A stretch of 53,528 nucleotides of DNA. It comes from Oscillospiraceae bacterium (GTDB lineage Bacteria > Bacillota > Clostridia > Oscillospirales > Ruminococcaceae). A program made the translations under genes and the position numbers. Positions 24,437-34,161 of this stretch are shown here, piece by piece (the first letter of the stretch is position 1; each line of letters begins with the position of its first letter). The notes below the pieces were generated by a model. The model was not told the DNA's origin, ran no database searches, and saw only the letters and a program-made list of their open reading frames with translations. The stretch lies in NCBI GenBank assembly GCA_029006135.1, contig JAQXGE010000051.1, forward strand, positions 1-53,528, given 5' to 3'.

Positions 24437-26593
24437 TCAGCTATGAGAACTGCGTTTCAGATAACAGATATAGCCGGGCAGTGTGCTGTGAAGGTTGGGC
24501 AGCGGCAGGCCGTGGGCGCGAAGGGCCTCACCATCCTGCACACAGCGGGAAGTTTCTGCGCCGGTTTGGCGGATTTCCGCCTCATAGCAGCCCTGTGCAG
24601 CAAAGGGCAGCGGCAGACTGCGGCCATCCAGCACGGCACCGACCGCAAAGACGATTGCCTGTGAGGAATCCGGCGCAGCAATAGCCCATGCAGAGCCAAA
24701 GCCGTCCGGCGGGCAGAGGCGGTAGAGCGTACCGCTGCGAATCAGCGCACCATGTTCCTGATAGAACGCCGACCATTCACGCAGTTCTGCGCGCTGGTCC
24801 TGCGAATAGGCGGTCAAATCCAGCTCATACCCGAAGGTTCCGGACAACGCTGCCGCCATCCGCGCCTGTGGGTCCGAAACGTGGCCGGTGACGTGGTTGG
24901 GCACGGCGGAATAGTGCGCACCCATTGTGCATGGCGGATAAAACAGCGATGTTCCGTATTGAATTGTCAGACGGGAAAGGGCATCGGTGTTGTCGCTTGT
25001 CCAGATCTGCGGGCTGTAATAAAGCATTCCGCAGTCAAACCTTGCGCCGCCGCCCGCACAGTTTTCAAGCAGCAAGTCGGGGTAGCGGTCAATCAGGCGC
25101 TGCTGGAGGTCATACACCCCCAGCACATAGCGGTGGTACACTTCACCCTGACGGGCAGCGGGCAGTGCGGCGCTGTATACATTGGCCAGCGAGCGGTTCA
25201 TATCCCATTTAAGGTAGCGGATCGGGCAGGAATCCAGCAGCGCCGTCAGCTGCTGCCAAATGCCTTCCCGCACATCATCGCGGGAAAAATCCAGTGTGTA
25301 CTGGTGGCGGATGGGCAGCGTGGCGCGGCCGGGGATCTGAAGTGCCCAGTCAGAGTGTGCGCGGAACAGCTCACTGTCGGGGCTGATGGCTTCCGGTTCC
25401 ACCCAGATGCCGAAATCCAGCCCCAAATCGTTGATTTTACGGCACAATCCGTCCACGCCGCCGGGCAGTTTGGCGGTATCGGCCGCCCAGTCGCCAAGGG
25501 AAGTCGTATCATCATTGCGGCCTTTGAACCAGCCGTCATCCAGCACAAAGAGGTCCACGCCGCTCTGTTTGGCGGCACGGGCAAGCGCGAGGAGTTTTTC
25601 CTCATCAAAAGTAAAATAGCACGCCTCCCAGCTGTTGATAAGGACAGGGCGTTTAAGCGACATATCGCGGTATTTGCCGCGGATCAGATGTTCGCGGATG
25701 GCTGTGTGGAAGCAGCGGCTCATGCCGCCAAGTCCCGAATTGCTGTACACGAGTGCAGCTTCCGGCGTGGTGAAGGATTCGCCGGGCGCAAGAATCCAGG
25801 CAAAATGGTACGGTTCAATGCCGGCGGCAAACCGCACCCCGGCATTGCTCTGTTCGGCCTGGATGCGGAAGTTGCCGCTGTACACCAGCGCCATGCCCCA
25901 GCACTCGCCGGAGGTTTCGGTTGCATCCGGAGTGCAGAGCAGCGCGGCGGGATTGTGGAAATGATTCGGGATGCCGCACACACTGCCCACGCTCTGCACA
26001 CCGGGGCGCAGCGGGGTGCGGTGCGGCGTACGCTCGTATGCCCAGTCCCCGTCCAAAGTCAGGAAATCCAGGTCTTTGCGCGGCAGGTCAAGCGAAAAGG
26101 ACGGTACCCCGCGCAGTGTGAGCGGCGCAGAGCCGGTATTTTGAATGACTGCCGCGCGGGTAATCAGGTCGCAGTCCGCAATCACGCCGTACAAAAGCTG
26201 CACGGTCAGACCTGCGGCATCGGTCAGCGTGATGCTGAGGGTTTCCCCCTGTGGGTCCTGCGCCCAAAAAGCCGGCAGACCGGGCAGAGAATACTTGCCG
26301 GGGCGGACCTCTGCGCTCTCAAAGCAGAGATCGGCAGCTATCGTTCCGTCCGCAAACTCCGGCTCAAAAAACGGGGCACGGTGATCGCCAAGACCGGGAG
26401 CGGGCCATTCCTGCGGCAGCAGGTTGGGCCAGCAGCCGGGGTCCTTGTGCGGCGGCAGGACGACGGCAGACGCATCGGTGCGCGGACCATAGTAGAGGTG
26501 CAGGAGATGTCCCTGCTCATCCACGGCCATCTGGTAGGTTGTGTGGGCCGTATGCAGGGCGAAAAAGTGCCCGCTGGGTTCACAGACAATCAT
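24437..26593 (-). CDS. Alpha-galactosidase, GH36
   Basis: Removes alpha-1,6-galactose from galactomannan oligosaccharides or raffinose-type sugars. 718 aa, no signal peptide, so cytoplasmic. Typical GH36 order: N-terminal beta-sandwich, then FVLDDGWFKGRNDDT, then YLKWDMNRS with the nucleophile Asp, then WTSDNTDALSR with the acid/base Asp, then a C-terminal beta domain. RBS AGAAGGAGA ahead of ATG 26593. It is the last gene of a ten-gene minus-strand operon whose other members handle beta-mannooligosaccharides, so its most likely job is debranching imported galactomannooligosaccharides. Confidence 0.93.
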   Translation of the reverse strand: MIVCEPSGHFFALHTAHTTYQMAVDEQGHLLHLYYGPRTDASAVVLPPHKDPGCWPNLLPQEWPAPGLGDHRAPFFEPEFADGTIAADLCFESAEVRPGKYSLPGLPAFWAQDPQGETLSITLTDAAGLTVQLLYGVIADCDLITRAAVIQNTGSAPLTLRGVPSFSLDLPRKDLDFLTLDGDWAYERTPHRTPLRPGVQSVGSVCGIPNHFHNPAALLCTPDATETSGECWGMALVYSGNFRIQAEQSNAGVRFAAGIEPYHFAWILAPGESFTTPEAALVYSNSGLGGMSRCFHTAIREHLIRGKYRDMSLKRPVLINSWEACYFTFDEEKLLALARAAKQSGVDLFVLDDGWFKGRNDDTTSLGDWAADTAKLPGGVDGLCRKINDLGLDFGIWVEPEAISPDSELFRAHSDWALQIPGRATLPIRHQYTLDFSRDDVREGIWQQLTALLDSCPIRYLKWDMNRSLANVYSAALPAARQGEVYHRYVLGVYDLQQRLIDRYPDLLLENCAGGGARFDCGMLYYSPQIWTSDNTDALSRLTIQYGTSLFYPPCTMGAHYSAVPNHVTGHVSDPQARMAAALSGTFGYELDLTAYSQDQRAELREWSAFYQEHGALIRSGTLYRLCPPDGFGSAWAIAAPDSSQAIVFAVGAVLDGRSLPLPFAAQGCYEAEIRQTGAETSRCVQDGEALRAHGLPLPNLHSTLPGYICYLKRSSHS

Positions 26594-26645
26594 GGTTCTG
26601 TCTCCTTCTGGTAGAATTTGGAACGCAGAATGAGGGGGGGTATCG

Positions 26646-27551
26646 TCATACGCGGGTTTCCAACGCATTGCAGCTGCCGTCCACACGGTATACACCGCTT
26701 GCCGCCGGGATGAAATAGCTTGCGCCGGGGGCGAGCGGGAAGGAATCGCCGCCCACAGTCAGGGTTCCCTGCCCGGAGGTAATGAGCAGGTGAACAAAGC
26801 TGGTCTCATCCGCCGTGCCCGCAAAGGGCGCGGTGCGGGAATCGGTGGTAAAGTAATCGCACTGTCCGAGGTGACTGCCAAAATCCTGCTTGACAGGCTT
26901 TTCCAGCCGGGTGACCTTGAGTGCCTGGTCAATGTGCAGCGCGCGCGGTTTGCCGTCCGCGCCGATGCGGCCGTAGTCGTAGACGCGGTAGGTCACATTG
27001 GAGTTCTGCTGAATCTCCGCAATGACGATGCCCTTGCAGATGGCGTGCAGCGTGCCGGAGGGGATGAAAAACACATTGCCCTTTTTGACCGGTACAGCGT
27101 TGAGGACTTCCGGCAGGGTGTTATTCCGGATGCGCTCGGCAAATTCTTCTTCGGTGATAGGTTCACGGAAGCCATAATACAGGAAGGCATCCGGCTCGGC
27201 CTCAAGCACAACCCACATCTCGGTCTTGCCGTACTGTCCCTCATGTTCAAGGGCGTAGGCATCGGACGGATGAACCTGAATGGAAAGATTGTCCTTTGCG
27301 TCAATCAGCTTGACAAGGACGGGGAAATTTTCAAATTTTTTGCAGCGGGTGCCGGCAGCTTCGGGGTGTGCGGCAAGGTAATCGGGCAGTGTGGTGCCGT
27401 CCGGCAGCACGCTCGGCCCATCAGGATGGCAGGAAAGCACCCAGGCTTCGGCCAATGGTTCAAGATTGCTCTTGACGCCGTATTCTGTGCGAAGTTTATT
27501 TCCGCCCCAGAGGTAATCCTTGCAGGCGGGAGTCAATGGAAAGGCAGACAT
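26646..27551 (-). CDS. manA: Mannose-6-phosphate isomerase, class I (type I PMI)
   Basis: Zn-dependent cupin enzyme converting mannose-6-phosphate to fructose-6-phosphate. 301 aa, like the short Firmicute ManA. CKDYLWGGNKL at the start, KLIDAKDNLSIQVHPSD (metal-binding Gln and His), GKTEMWVVLEAEP (metal-binding Glu) and FFIPSGTLHAICKGIVIAEIQQNSNVTYRVYDY (metal-binding His and the catalytic region) are all present. It sits inside the mannan operon, 13 bases after the YesL-like gene, so it is the last step taking mannose-1-phosphate (via the mutase at 39212) into glycolysis. Confidence 0.95.
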   Translation of the reverse strand: MSAFPLTPACKDYLWGGNKLRTEYGVKSNLEPLAEAWVLSCHPDGPSVLPDGTTLPDYLAAHPEAAGTRCKKFENFPVLVKLIDAKDNLSIQVHPSDAYALEHEGQYGKTEMWVVLEAEPDAFLYYGFREPITEEEFAERIRNNTLPEVLNAVPVKKGNVFFIPSGTLHAICKGIVIAEIQQNSNVTYRVYDYGRIGADGKPRALHIDQALKVTRLEKPVKQDFGSHLGQCDYFTTDSRTAPFAGTADETSFVHLLITSGQGTLTVGGDSFPLAPGASYFIPAASGVYRVDGSCNALETRV

Positions 27552-27563
27552 ACGCTCACCTCA

Positions 27564-28208
27564 TCATCTTTTTTCGATTTTTGCAAAGGCCGGGCGCAGC
27601 GCATACGCAAACGCCGTGATGGCCGCACCGCCCAAAATCAGCAGGCAGGGCGGAAGCAAATAATAGTAAAGCGGTTCAACAAAAATGCGCAGCAGCGGCA
27701 AGGCCAGCACCAGCACAAGCCAGATTAGAGTTGCCTTGATGTTGGCTGCGCAGAGCAGAACACCGTCCTTCAGAAGCGGGACCACCTTTGAATAGGTAAA
27801 CCGGCCGAGCAGCGCAAAGGCGCCGCCGAAGGCGCAGACCCATACAAGGCCCAATATGGCGGAAAGGGCAATCAGTGCCCCGCCGAGCGAACCGGAGTTG
27901 GCAGTGCCAATCTGGTAATCTGCCGCAATCACCAGTGCCGACAGTGCGAGCACCAGCCAGACGCGGGTCGCAATGGCCCAGTCACGCCGGAACGCAGTCA
28001 AGTAATCATGGATGACGCGGTAATCCAGCTCATCGTCCTTGGAAGCGGCCGCCATTTTCCCTGCGACTGAAAAAGCCGCCGAAGTGGAGGCGCCGATGGT
28101 AACGATTGGCAGGCAGCCGATCAGCCAGCACAGGTTGAGCAGGAAGACATCCCCCACAAAGCCCATGAAGATAAAGAAAGGAGACTGCGGCAGATTGTTG
28201 TTTTTCAT
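27564..28208 (-). CDS. YesL-like DUF624 membrane protein
   Basis: 214-residue protein with about five hydrophobic segments. The N-terminus FFIFMGFVGDVFLLNLCWLIGCLPIVTIGASTSA is the DUF624/YesL signature. Such genes very often sit beside carbohydrate ABC transporters in Firmicutes, as here. Its start overlaps the stop of the CE17-like esterase as ATGA. A role as accessory subunit or regulator of sugar uptake is commonly supposed but not established. Confidence 0.85.
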   Translation of the reverse strand: MKNNNLPQSPFFIFMGFVGDVFLLNLCWLIGCLPIVTIGASTSAAFSVAGKMAAASKDDELDYRVIHDYLTAFRRDWAIATRVWLVLALSALVIAADYQIGTANSGSLGGALIALSAILGLVWVCAFGGAFALLGRFTYSKVVPLLKDGVLLCAANIKATLIWLVLVLALPLLRIFVEPLYYYLLPPCLLILGGAAITAFAYALRPAFAKIEKR

Positions 28209-29749
28209 TGGTTTTGATTCCTCTCCGGTATAAGTAAAAACGGTTCAGCGGGCAGTGCCGTGCCGCCGAACAGATCGGCAGGGCCAAAATCCGCCCACGC
28301 ATAGCGTACAGCGGCAGGCTCAGAGACCTGCGGGGTGGATAGGCAGACGGTGTCCGGTGCGGTGAGTTCGGCGTGTGCCTCATAGAACACCCCGTCTGTT
28401 CCGCAGATTTCAAACCCGCGGCCCGGCGCACGAAGGACCAGCGCATTGCCGCAGTCGGCAAAATGTACCTGCACCTGTGCACTCTCACGCACGGCGTACT
28501 CCGCACGAGGCGAAACGCCGGTGACCGGCTTATGATAGACCGTTTGCAGACTAAGCAGCCCCAAACGGGTACCGGGGGTTTGCTTATCGGTCGGGTGGAT
28601 GTTATCCGGCTCCCCGCAGTCCATCAAAACAGCCAGTGCAGCGTTGGGTTCTGTATGTGCCACAGCGCTCTGTGCGGCGCGCAGCACCGGCCAGCTGCCG
28701 GGAACGGCACCGCCAAACCGCGGCAGCTGCACGAGCAGGAACGGGAGCTGTCCGGCTGTGTCCCCCCAGTCGGCACGCCAGCGGCGGACAAGATGGCTCA
28801 GCAGAACACGGTAGTCCTGCGCCCATTCCTCATCCTGTTCCCCCTGGTAGTACCAGAAGCCGCGCACTGCGTAAGGACAGACCCTGCGCAGCATTGCTTC
28901 ATACAGATTGCCCGGGTGCTGATAACTTGTACGCCCGGCCGGAGGCGGCCATGGATAGGCACCGCATTCACGGTCAATCACGGCCTGACTCACATTCGGA
29001 TCGGCAGTGCGCACCGCGGCGGCACGGACATTCCACTCATCCACCTTCTGCTGATAGGCGGCGTTTTCGCGCTCAAAATCCGCATCGGTCTTATCCCCCA
29101 CGCGGGCTTTATACCAGGCAAGACGGCGCTGTCCTTCCGGGAAAGTTTCCAGTTCCGCACAGGGCATCCAGCAATGGGCGTACGTTCCGCCCCAATAACA
29201 GCATATTACCCCGATATGGGTTCCCGGCAATGCCTGCGCAAGAGTTCGCGCGGCATAGTAGGCCACGGCGGAGATGGTCGCGGCGGTTTCGGGCAGTACG
29301 GTCTGCCAACGGGCTTCGGCTCTGTCGGCCTGTTCCGATGTGGTAACTTTGGGCACCGCATAAAAATGCAGGAAGGGATTGGCGCACGCCGCCACCGCTG
29401 CCGCGCCGTTTTGGCTGTTTTGCAGTTCCAGCTCCATGTTGCTCTGCCCGCCGGCCAGCCAAACTTCCCCTATCCAAACCCCTGTAAAACACAGACACTG
29501 CGCATCCCCGCGCAGTGTCATCGTGCATGGCCCGCCCGCCGGCTGTGCCGGCAGGGTAAGGTGCCACTGCCCGTCCGCCGCCGTTACAGTCTGAGCGGTG
29601 ACGGCGGCGCGGCCGGGGATGTTCAGTTCACAGTATACGGCTGTACCGGGTTCGCCCGTACCCCATACAGGGAGAGGGGCGCCCTGCTGCAGGACCATTC
29701 CGCTGCTGAACACCTGCGCGGCGTTCAGGCATCCTTCACTGTTCCGCAT
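28205..29749 (-). CDS. CE17-like SGNH mannan O-acetylesterase (sialate O-acetylesterase-like)
   Basis: By homology alone this would be called sialate O-acetylesterase. SGNH motifs are clear: [14 protein letters not shown] with nucleophile Ser103, [10 protein letters not shown] (oxyanion Gly), [12 protein letters not shown], and the catalytic dyad in [15 protein letters not shown]. 514 aa with N-terminal beta-domain and a C-terminal beta-rich region that could bind carbohydrate. There is no signal peptide. In beta-mannan loci of Roseburia and Faecalibacterium the same position is held by CE17 enzymes that remove 3-O- and 6-O-acetyl groups from mannooligosaccharides, and no sialic-acid genes are nearby. 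ATG 29749 overlaps the preceding gene by 14 bases. The CE17 assignment is by context and resemblance. Confidence 0.72.
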   Translation of the reverse strand: MRNSEGCLNAAQVFSSGMVLQQGAPLPVWGTGEPGTAVYCELNIPGRAAVTAQTVTAADGQWHLTLPAQPAGGPCTMTLRGDAQCLCFTGVWIGEVWLAGGQSNMELELQNSQNGAAAVAACANPFLHFYAVPKVTTSEQADRAEARWQTVLPETAATISAVAYYAARTLAQALPGTHIGVICCYWGGTYAHCWMPCAELETFPEGQRRLAWYKARVGDKTDADFERENAAYQQKVDEWNVRAAAVRTADPNVSQAVIDRECGAYPWPPPAGRTSYQHPGNLYEAMLRRVCPYAVRGFWYYQGEQDEEWAQDYRVLLSHLVRRWRADWGDTAGQLPFLLVQLPRFGGAVPGSWPVLRAAQSAVAHTEPNAALAVLMDCGEPDNIHPTDKQTPGTRLGLLSLQTVYHKPVTGVSPRAEYAVRESAQVQVHFADCGNALVLRAPGRGFEICGTDGVFYEAHAELTAPDTVCLSTPQVSEPAAVRYAWADFGPADLFGGTALPAEPFLLIPERNQNQ

Positions 29750-30926
29750 GGCGAAGCAGCTCCATATTGCGGTCAATCAGCGCGCAGCGCTGGGCTACGC
29801 AGTCACGGCTGCGCAGTGGGTCAGCGAGCGTGTTGAAAGCAAAGTCCAGCAGCTTATCTACCGTGGTGGAAGCCACATGGAGGCGGGTATCACTTGCGGC
29901 ATAATAAATATACACCTCACCGTTCTCCCGCGCAATAGCTCCGTTCGTAAAGACCACGTTGGACACATCACCCACACGCTCCCAATCGCGCGGCGCAATG
30001 AGGAATCCGGACGGCTCAGCAATCACCTTCCACGGTTCGTTCAAATCCGTCACGAAAACATAAACGACATACCGCAGTCCGGCAGCCGTGTTGCGCACGC
30101 CGTGCGCAATGTGCAGCCAGCCCTTTTCGGTCCAAATCGGGGTCGCGCCCTCACCGTTTTTGGCTTCGGTGATGGTATGGTAGCGCCGGGGCGATGTGAT
30201 GATTTCCTCATCAATGACGGGATGGGTAATGTCATCACACAGTCCGAACCCGATGCCGCCGCCCGAGCCGGTCTCGATAAAGTCATCCATCGGACGGGTA
30301 TAGAAGGCATATTTGCCATTGACGAACTTCGGCAGCAGATCCACATTGCGCTGCTGCGGGCTGCGCAGTGTGACGAGGTTGGGAAGGCGCTCCCAGGTTT
30401 TGAGGTCCTTTGTGCGCACAATGCCCGCAGCGGCCACAGCAGCCGAGAGGTCAGGGTTCGTTTTGTCCTTGCTCTCCGAGCAGAACACGCCGTAAATCCA
30501 GCCATCTTCATGCTTGGTCAGCCGCATATCATAGACGTTTGTCTCCTCAGGGCAGGTGTCGGGCAGTTCAACAGGCTTTTCCCAGAAGCGGAATCCATCC
30601 ACCGGGGAATCGCTTTCCGCCACGGCGAAAAAGCTCTTGCGGTCATTGCCCTCCACGCGGGCAACCAGATAGTATTTTCCGTTCAGTTCAATGGCACCGG
30701 CATTGAACACCGCATTGACGCCAAGGCGTTCCATAAAATACGGGTTGGTCGCGGCGTTCAGGTCATAGCGCCATTCCAGCGGGATATGCTCGCGGGTCAG
30801 CACGGGGTTTTCCCACCGGTCATAGATGCCGTTATAAAAGTCTGTTTTTTTGTTTTTGCGGGCAAGCAGTTCTTCCTGGCGTTTTTTCTGGCGCAGGTAT
30901 TCGGGATGCAGTTCAAACGTTGACAT
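29736..30926 (-). CDS. 4-O-beta-D-mannosyl-D-glucose phosphorylase, GH130 subfamily 1
   Basis: Phosphorolyses Man-beta-1,4-Glc to mannose-1-phosphate and glucose, saving ATP. 396 aa, five-bladed propeller family. [20 protein letters not shown] near the N-terminus and [17 protein letters not shown], whose Asp is the likely general acid, are GH130_1 features, as is [24 protein letters not shown]. Cytoplasmic, no signal peptide. It overlaps both neighbours by 14 bases: the epimerase that makes its substrate from mannobiose and the CE17-like esterase. This overlap implies translational coupling. Confidence 0.92.
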   Translation of the reverse strand: MSTFELHPEYLRQKKRQEELLARKNKKTDFYNGIYDRWENPVLTREHIPLEWRYDLNAATNPYFMERLGVNAVFNAGAIELNGKYYLVARVEGNDRKSFFAVAESDSPVDGFRFWEKPVELPDTCPEETNVYDMRLTKHEDGWIYGVFCSESKDKTNPDLSAAVAAAGIVRTKDLKTWERLPNLVTLRSPQQRNVDLLPKFVNGKYAFYTRPMDDFIETGSGGGIGFGLCDDITHPVIDEEIITSPRRYHTITEAKNGEGATPIWTEKGWLHIAHGVRNTAAGLRYVVYVFVTDLNEPWKVIAEPSGFLIAPRDWERVGDVSNVVFTNGAIARENGEVYIYYAASDTRLHVASTTVDKLLDFAFNTLADPLRSRDCVAQRCALIDRNMELLRHAEQ

Positions 30927-32088
30927 CGGGATCCCTCCTGATCAGTTCAAAGCAGAGTCTGCCGTTATGATACGGGCATTTCCACGGTTCCACAATGGGT
31001 TTTTGGATTGGATTTCCGGCGGCATCTGTACACCAGAACCATTCGCTTCCGGGGCGTTTATCCACCATCTTTGACTCGATGTAGTGCCAGATGTCGGCAG
31101 CGGCGGCGGCATATTTTTCATCGCCGGACTTTTCAAACTCGTTGACAAAGCCCAGCACTGCCTCGGCCTGTACCCACCAAACACGGGTCGTGTTATCCAC
31201 ACCGCGCTCACACTCATTGAGCAGCGAGTGATCGCGGTAGGCGTGGCGGTAGACGGACTGTGCAAGGTCGCTGTCAATGGATTCGATGCGTGCAATCAGC
31301 GCGTCATCGTCCAAAAGACGGCAGCCCCAGTCGATGAGCCAGCTCGACTCAATATCATGGCCGTAGCTGTACAGATCAATAATGGAGTTGTAATGCTCAT
31401 CAAAGAACACAAGCTGGCGGTGCAGTTCCGGGCTGTACACTTTTTCGGAGTAAATCGTGAGGATTCGGCGCATTGCCGTGCCGACAGCAGGCAGCTTTGC
31501 CGCCTGATAAAGTCCCGAGTATCCTTCAAATACGTGAAGCAGCGTGTTCATTGTCTTAGCGGCAAGAACACCGTTTTCGCTCAGCTTTTCGTTGCTCTCA
31601 GGCTTCCAGTCCACCGTAAAGGCTTCAAGATAGCCCTCCTCATCGGTGCAGTGTGCTTCAATGACCTTGAACAGTTCCACGGCGTGCGCAAGCGCCTGCA
31701 CATTGCCGGACATCCGGTAGTAAGCCGAAAGCGCATAGATGGCAAACGCCTGGTTGTAGGTGTGTTTGGTTGTGTCGAGCGGCTTTCCGTCATAGGTCAC
31801 GCTCCAGTAAACACCGCCGTTTTTCTTGTCAAGGCAGTGTTCCTCCAGGAAGTCATACGCGTGGTCAGCGGCAGCACGCACATCAGCGCGGCCTGTGAGC
31901 ATTGCGGCCTCCGAGAAGAACCACAGAATACGGCTGTTGAGGATACACCCCTTCTCTGCCTGCTTGTGCAGTGTCAGGTCATAGTCCAGAAGACCGTAAA
32001 ATCCGCCGTATTCATCATCGCGCAGCTTCAGCCAGAACGGCAGTATCGTCTCGTCGAGCATTGTGCGGGCGGCTTCGGACAGTTTCAT
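30913..32088 (-). CDS. Cellobiose/mannobiose 2-epimerase (AGE superfamily)
   Basis: Epimerises the reducing-end residue of beta-1,4-disaccharides, here most likely Man-Man to Man-Glc for the adjacent GH130_1 enzyme. 391 aa alpha/alpha-barrel. Diagnostic segments are the [14 protein letters not shown] motif and the C-terminal [14 protein letters not shown], both with catalytic His, and [18 protein letters not shown] in the middle. No signal peptide. The same epimerase plus GH130_1 pair is known from Ruminococcus albus and Bacteroides fragilis mannan metabolism. Confidence 0.92.
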   Translation of the reverse strand: MKLSEAARTMLDETILPFWLKLRDDEYGGFYGLLDYDLTLHKQAEKGCILNSRILWFFSEAAMLTGRADVRAAADHAYDFLEEHCLDKKNGGVYWSVTYDGKPLDTTKHTYNQAFAIYALSAYYRMSGNVQALAHAVELFKVIEAHCTDEEGYLEAFTVDWKPESNEKLSENGVLAAKTMNTLLHVFEGYSGLYQAAKLPAVGTAMRRILTIYSEKVYSPELHRQLVFFDEHYNSIIDLYSYGHDIESSWLIDWGCRLLDDDALIARIESIDSDLAQSVYRHAYRDHSLLNECERGVDNTTRVWWVQAEAVLGFVNEFEKSGDEKYAAAAADIWHYIESKMVDKRPGSEWFWCTDAAGNPIQKPIVEPWKCPYHNGRLCFELIRRDPDVNV

Positions 32089-32165
32089 AACATTCTCCTT
32101 TCCCGCCGGATCGGGCGCGGGCGAGGGTATTTTTCCTAACCCCCGTTTCGGATTTTGTCTGGGAT

Positions 32166-33188
32166 TTACCGGCGGCCAACCTCGCGGTCACTCTCATCGG
32201 TCTCATCGTGGGCAAGAATGTAGCTGACCACCTCATCGGCGGTGGTGAAAGCCAGACCTACATAGCTGTCCGCACAGCCGTAGTAGACGGCAATACGGCC
32301 CGTCTCGGAATCCTGAAGGGTGGCACACGGGAAGCAGACATTCGGCACAAAGCCGCGCTCCTCATACCATTCCTCAGGCGTCAGCAGGAAAGTATTGCAG
32401 CGATGCAGCACACGGCTGGGTTCATCCTTATCAAGAATTGCGCCGCCGATGGAATACACCAGGCCGTTGCAGGTGCCGGTGACGCCGTGGTAGAACAGCA
32501 GCCAGCCCTCACTCGTCTCAATGGGCGCAGCGCCGCCGCCAATCTTGACATTTTCCCACCAGTTTGAGTTCTTTTTGCCCATCACATGGCGGTGATGACC
32601 CCAGTATTCCATATCAGGGCTTTCGCTGATGTAGATGTCGCCGAACGGTGTATGTCCGGAATCCGACGGGCGGGAGAGCAGCATGAATTTGCCGTTCACC
32701 TTGCGGGGGAACAAAACCGCATTGCGGTTGAAAGGCAGGAACGGGTTTTCAATGCGGGTAAAAGTCTTGAAGTCAGTGGTTTTGGCCATACCGATGGCCG
32801 CACCGTAGGCATCCTGGCACCAGATGATATAATAGGTATCCTCCACCTTGACAAGGCGGGGGTCATAGGCGTAGATGGGCATGAACGGCTGGCCGTTCTC
32901 GTCCACAAACTGAATCTTATCCTTATCAAAGGTCCAATGGATGCCGTCCTGGCTGTGTCCAAGGTAGATAAAAGGCACGCCGTTGGTCTGTTCACCGCGG
33001 AATACGCCGATGAACGCGCCCTCATAAGGCACGACCGCCGAGTTAAAGATGCGCGCCACACCGGGAAGCGGGTTGCGGGCAATGATGGGGTTTTCGGTGT
33101 AGCGCCACAGAGGCAGAGTCTGGTCTGCCGGACGTTCCTGCCAGGGAATATTGGGGAGTGCATCGCAGAGCAGCTGTACATTAGCCAT
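32166..33188 (-). CDS. Beta-1,4-mannooligosaccharide phosphorylase, GH130 subfamily 2
   Basis: Releases mannose-1-phosphate from the non-reducing end of mannooligosaccharides. 340 aa. IFNSAVVPYEGAFIGVFRGE near the start, YAYDPRLVKVEDTYYIIWCQD with the probable general-acid Asp, FLPFNRNAVLFPRKVNGKFM, and KIGGGAAPIETSEGWLLFYHG are characteristic of GH130_2. The enzyme differs clearly from the GH130_1 product two genes away, so the operon has one phosphorylase for chains and one for the epimerised disaccharide. It is preceded by a hairpin separating it from the transporter genes. Confidence 0.92.
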   Translation of the reverse strand: MANVQLLCDALPNIPWQERPADQTLPLWRYTENPIIARNPLPGVARIFNSAVVPYEGAFIGVFRGEQTNGVPFIYLGHSQDGIHWTFDKDKIQFVDENGQPFMPIYAYDPRLVKVEDTYYIIWCQDAYGAAIGMAKTTDFKTFTRIENPFLPFNRNAVLFPRKVNGKFMLLSRPSDSGHTPFGDIYISESPDMEYWGHHRHVMGKKNSNWWENVKIGGGAAPIETSEGWLLFYHGVTGTCNGLVYSIGGAILDKDEPSRVLHRCNTFLLTPEEWYEERGFVPNVCFPCATLQDSETGRIAVYYGCADSYVGLAFTTADEVVSYILAHDETDESDREVGRR

Positions 33189-33218
33189 AGCAGTTGATTC
33201 CTCTCATTCAAAAATAGG

Positions 33219-33257
33219 AAGGCGGCTGCGTCCCGCTCCGCGGAGCGCAGCCGCCTT
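33219..33257 (-). terminator. Intra-operon hairpin between transporter and enzyme genes
   Basis: A 12-bp perfect stem (33219-33230 with 33246-33257) closed by an internal smaller hairpin; on the minus strand it is followed by CCTATTTTTG. It probably acts as a partial terminator or mRNA-stabilising structure, giving lower or different expression of the enzyme genes. Confidence 0.6.
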
Positions 33258-33294
33258 CATTTTACTTATTGTTCAGGCTGAAAACCTATTGGGC

Positions 33295-34149
33295 TCAGCC
33301 CTTGACCGCACCGGCAGCCATGCCGCTGTAAATCTGGTCCTGGCAGAGCAGGAAAACAATCAGTGCGGGGATAATCGTGATGATAACACCGGCACAGATG
33401 TAGTTATACTGACTGCCCATAGGTCCAGTAAAGACATACAGCGAGGTGGAAACCACCTGGTACTTGGTCTTATCCTGCAAATACAGGTTGGCCATGTAGT
33501 ATTCGTTGTAGGTGGAAACACCTTTCAGAATTGCGCTTGTGACAATGGCGGGCTTGAGCAGCGGCAGCAGGATGCGGAAATACACCCCGAAGTAGCTGCA
33601 TCCGTCGAGAATCGCGCTCTCATCTAAGCTGACGGGCAGATTTTCAAAGAATTGCAGGAAGATGTAGATGGTGATAACATCTGTGCCCATCATCAGGATG
33701 ATGTAGCCGGGCATCGAGTTGACAAGATGCAGTGCCGTCATAATCTGGTACACGGTGACCTGCGTGGCAATGCCGGGGATCAGCGTGGCAATCATGAACA
33801 GGTTGCGGATCAGCCCGTTGCCGGGGAACTGGAAGCGGTTGAGGACGTAGGCAAGCATGGAAGAAATCAGAACCGAGCCGGCAAGCACGCAAATCAGAAT
33901 GGTAAAGCTGTTCAGGAATGCGTGGCCCATATCCGCCTTCTGCCAGGCGGTGATGAAGTTGTCAAAATAGAGCCAGCTTTCAGGCGGGGTCATAACGGTA
34001 GTGGAGGCATATTCCTCGTTGGTCTTGAACGCCGTAATGACGCAGGAGACAATGGGAACCAGCGCGACAAAAGCCGCAAAAATCAGCAGCGTATATTTGG
34101 CAACGCTGACAAGCGCCTGACGCACCTTGATGGCTTTAATGTCATTCAT
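33295..34149 (-). CDS. Carbohydrate ABC transporter permease, MalG type
   Basis: Inner-membrane subunit of a CUT1 sugar importer, 284 aa, six hydrophobic segments. The EAA-type cytoplasmic loop that docks the ATPase reads LDESAILDGCSYFGVYFRIL followed by LPLLKP. It starts 12 bases after its partner permease. No ATPase gene is in the locus, so a shared MsmK-type ATPase encoded elsewhere must energise it, as is common in Firmicutes CUT1 systems. Substrate: beta-mannooligosaccharides, inferred from context. Confidence 0.92.
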   Translation of the reverse strand: MNDIKAIKVRQALVSVAKYTLLIFAAFVALVPIVSCVITAFKTNEEYASTTVMTPPESWLYFDNFITAWQKADMGHAFLNSFTILICVLAGSVLISSMLAYVLNRFQFPGNGLIRNLFMIATLIPGIATQVTVYQIMTALHLVNSMPGYIILMMGTDVITIYIFLQFFENLPVSLDESAILDGCSYFGVYFRILLPLLKPAIVTSAILKGVSTYNEYYMANLYLQDKTKYQVVSTSLYVFTGPMGSQYNYICAGVIITIIPALIVFLLCQDQIYSGMAAGAVKG

Positions 34150-34161
34150 GGTAGGACCCCC

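Noticed and set aside
22831-26614. Long plus-strand frames opposite the pullulanase and alpha-galactosidase genes
   Set aside because: Both minus-strand products have full catalytic motif sets, while the plus-strand frames have no ribosome binding sites and no recognisable domains.
28205-29749. Sialic acid utilization locus
   Set aside because: Only one sialate-esterase-like match; no NanA, NanK, NanE or sialidase. The AGE-family gene carries cellobiose 2-epimerase motifs, not those of a sialic acid pathway.
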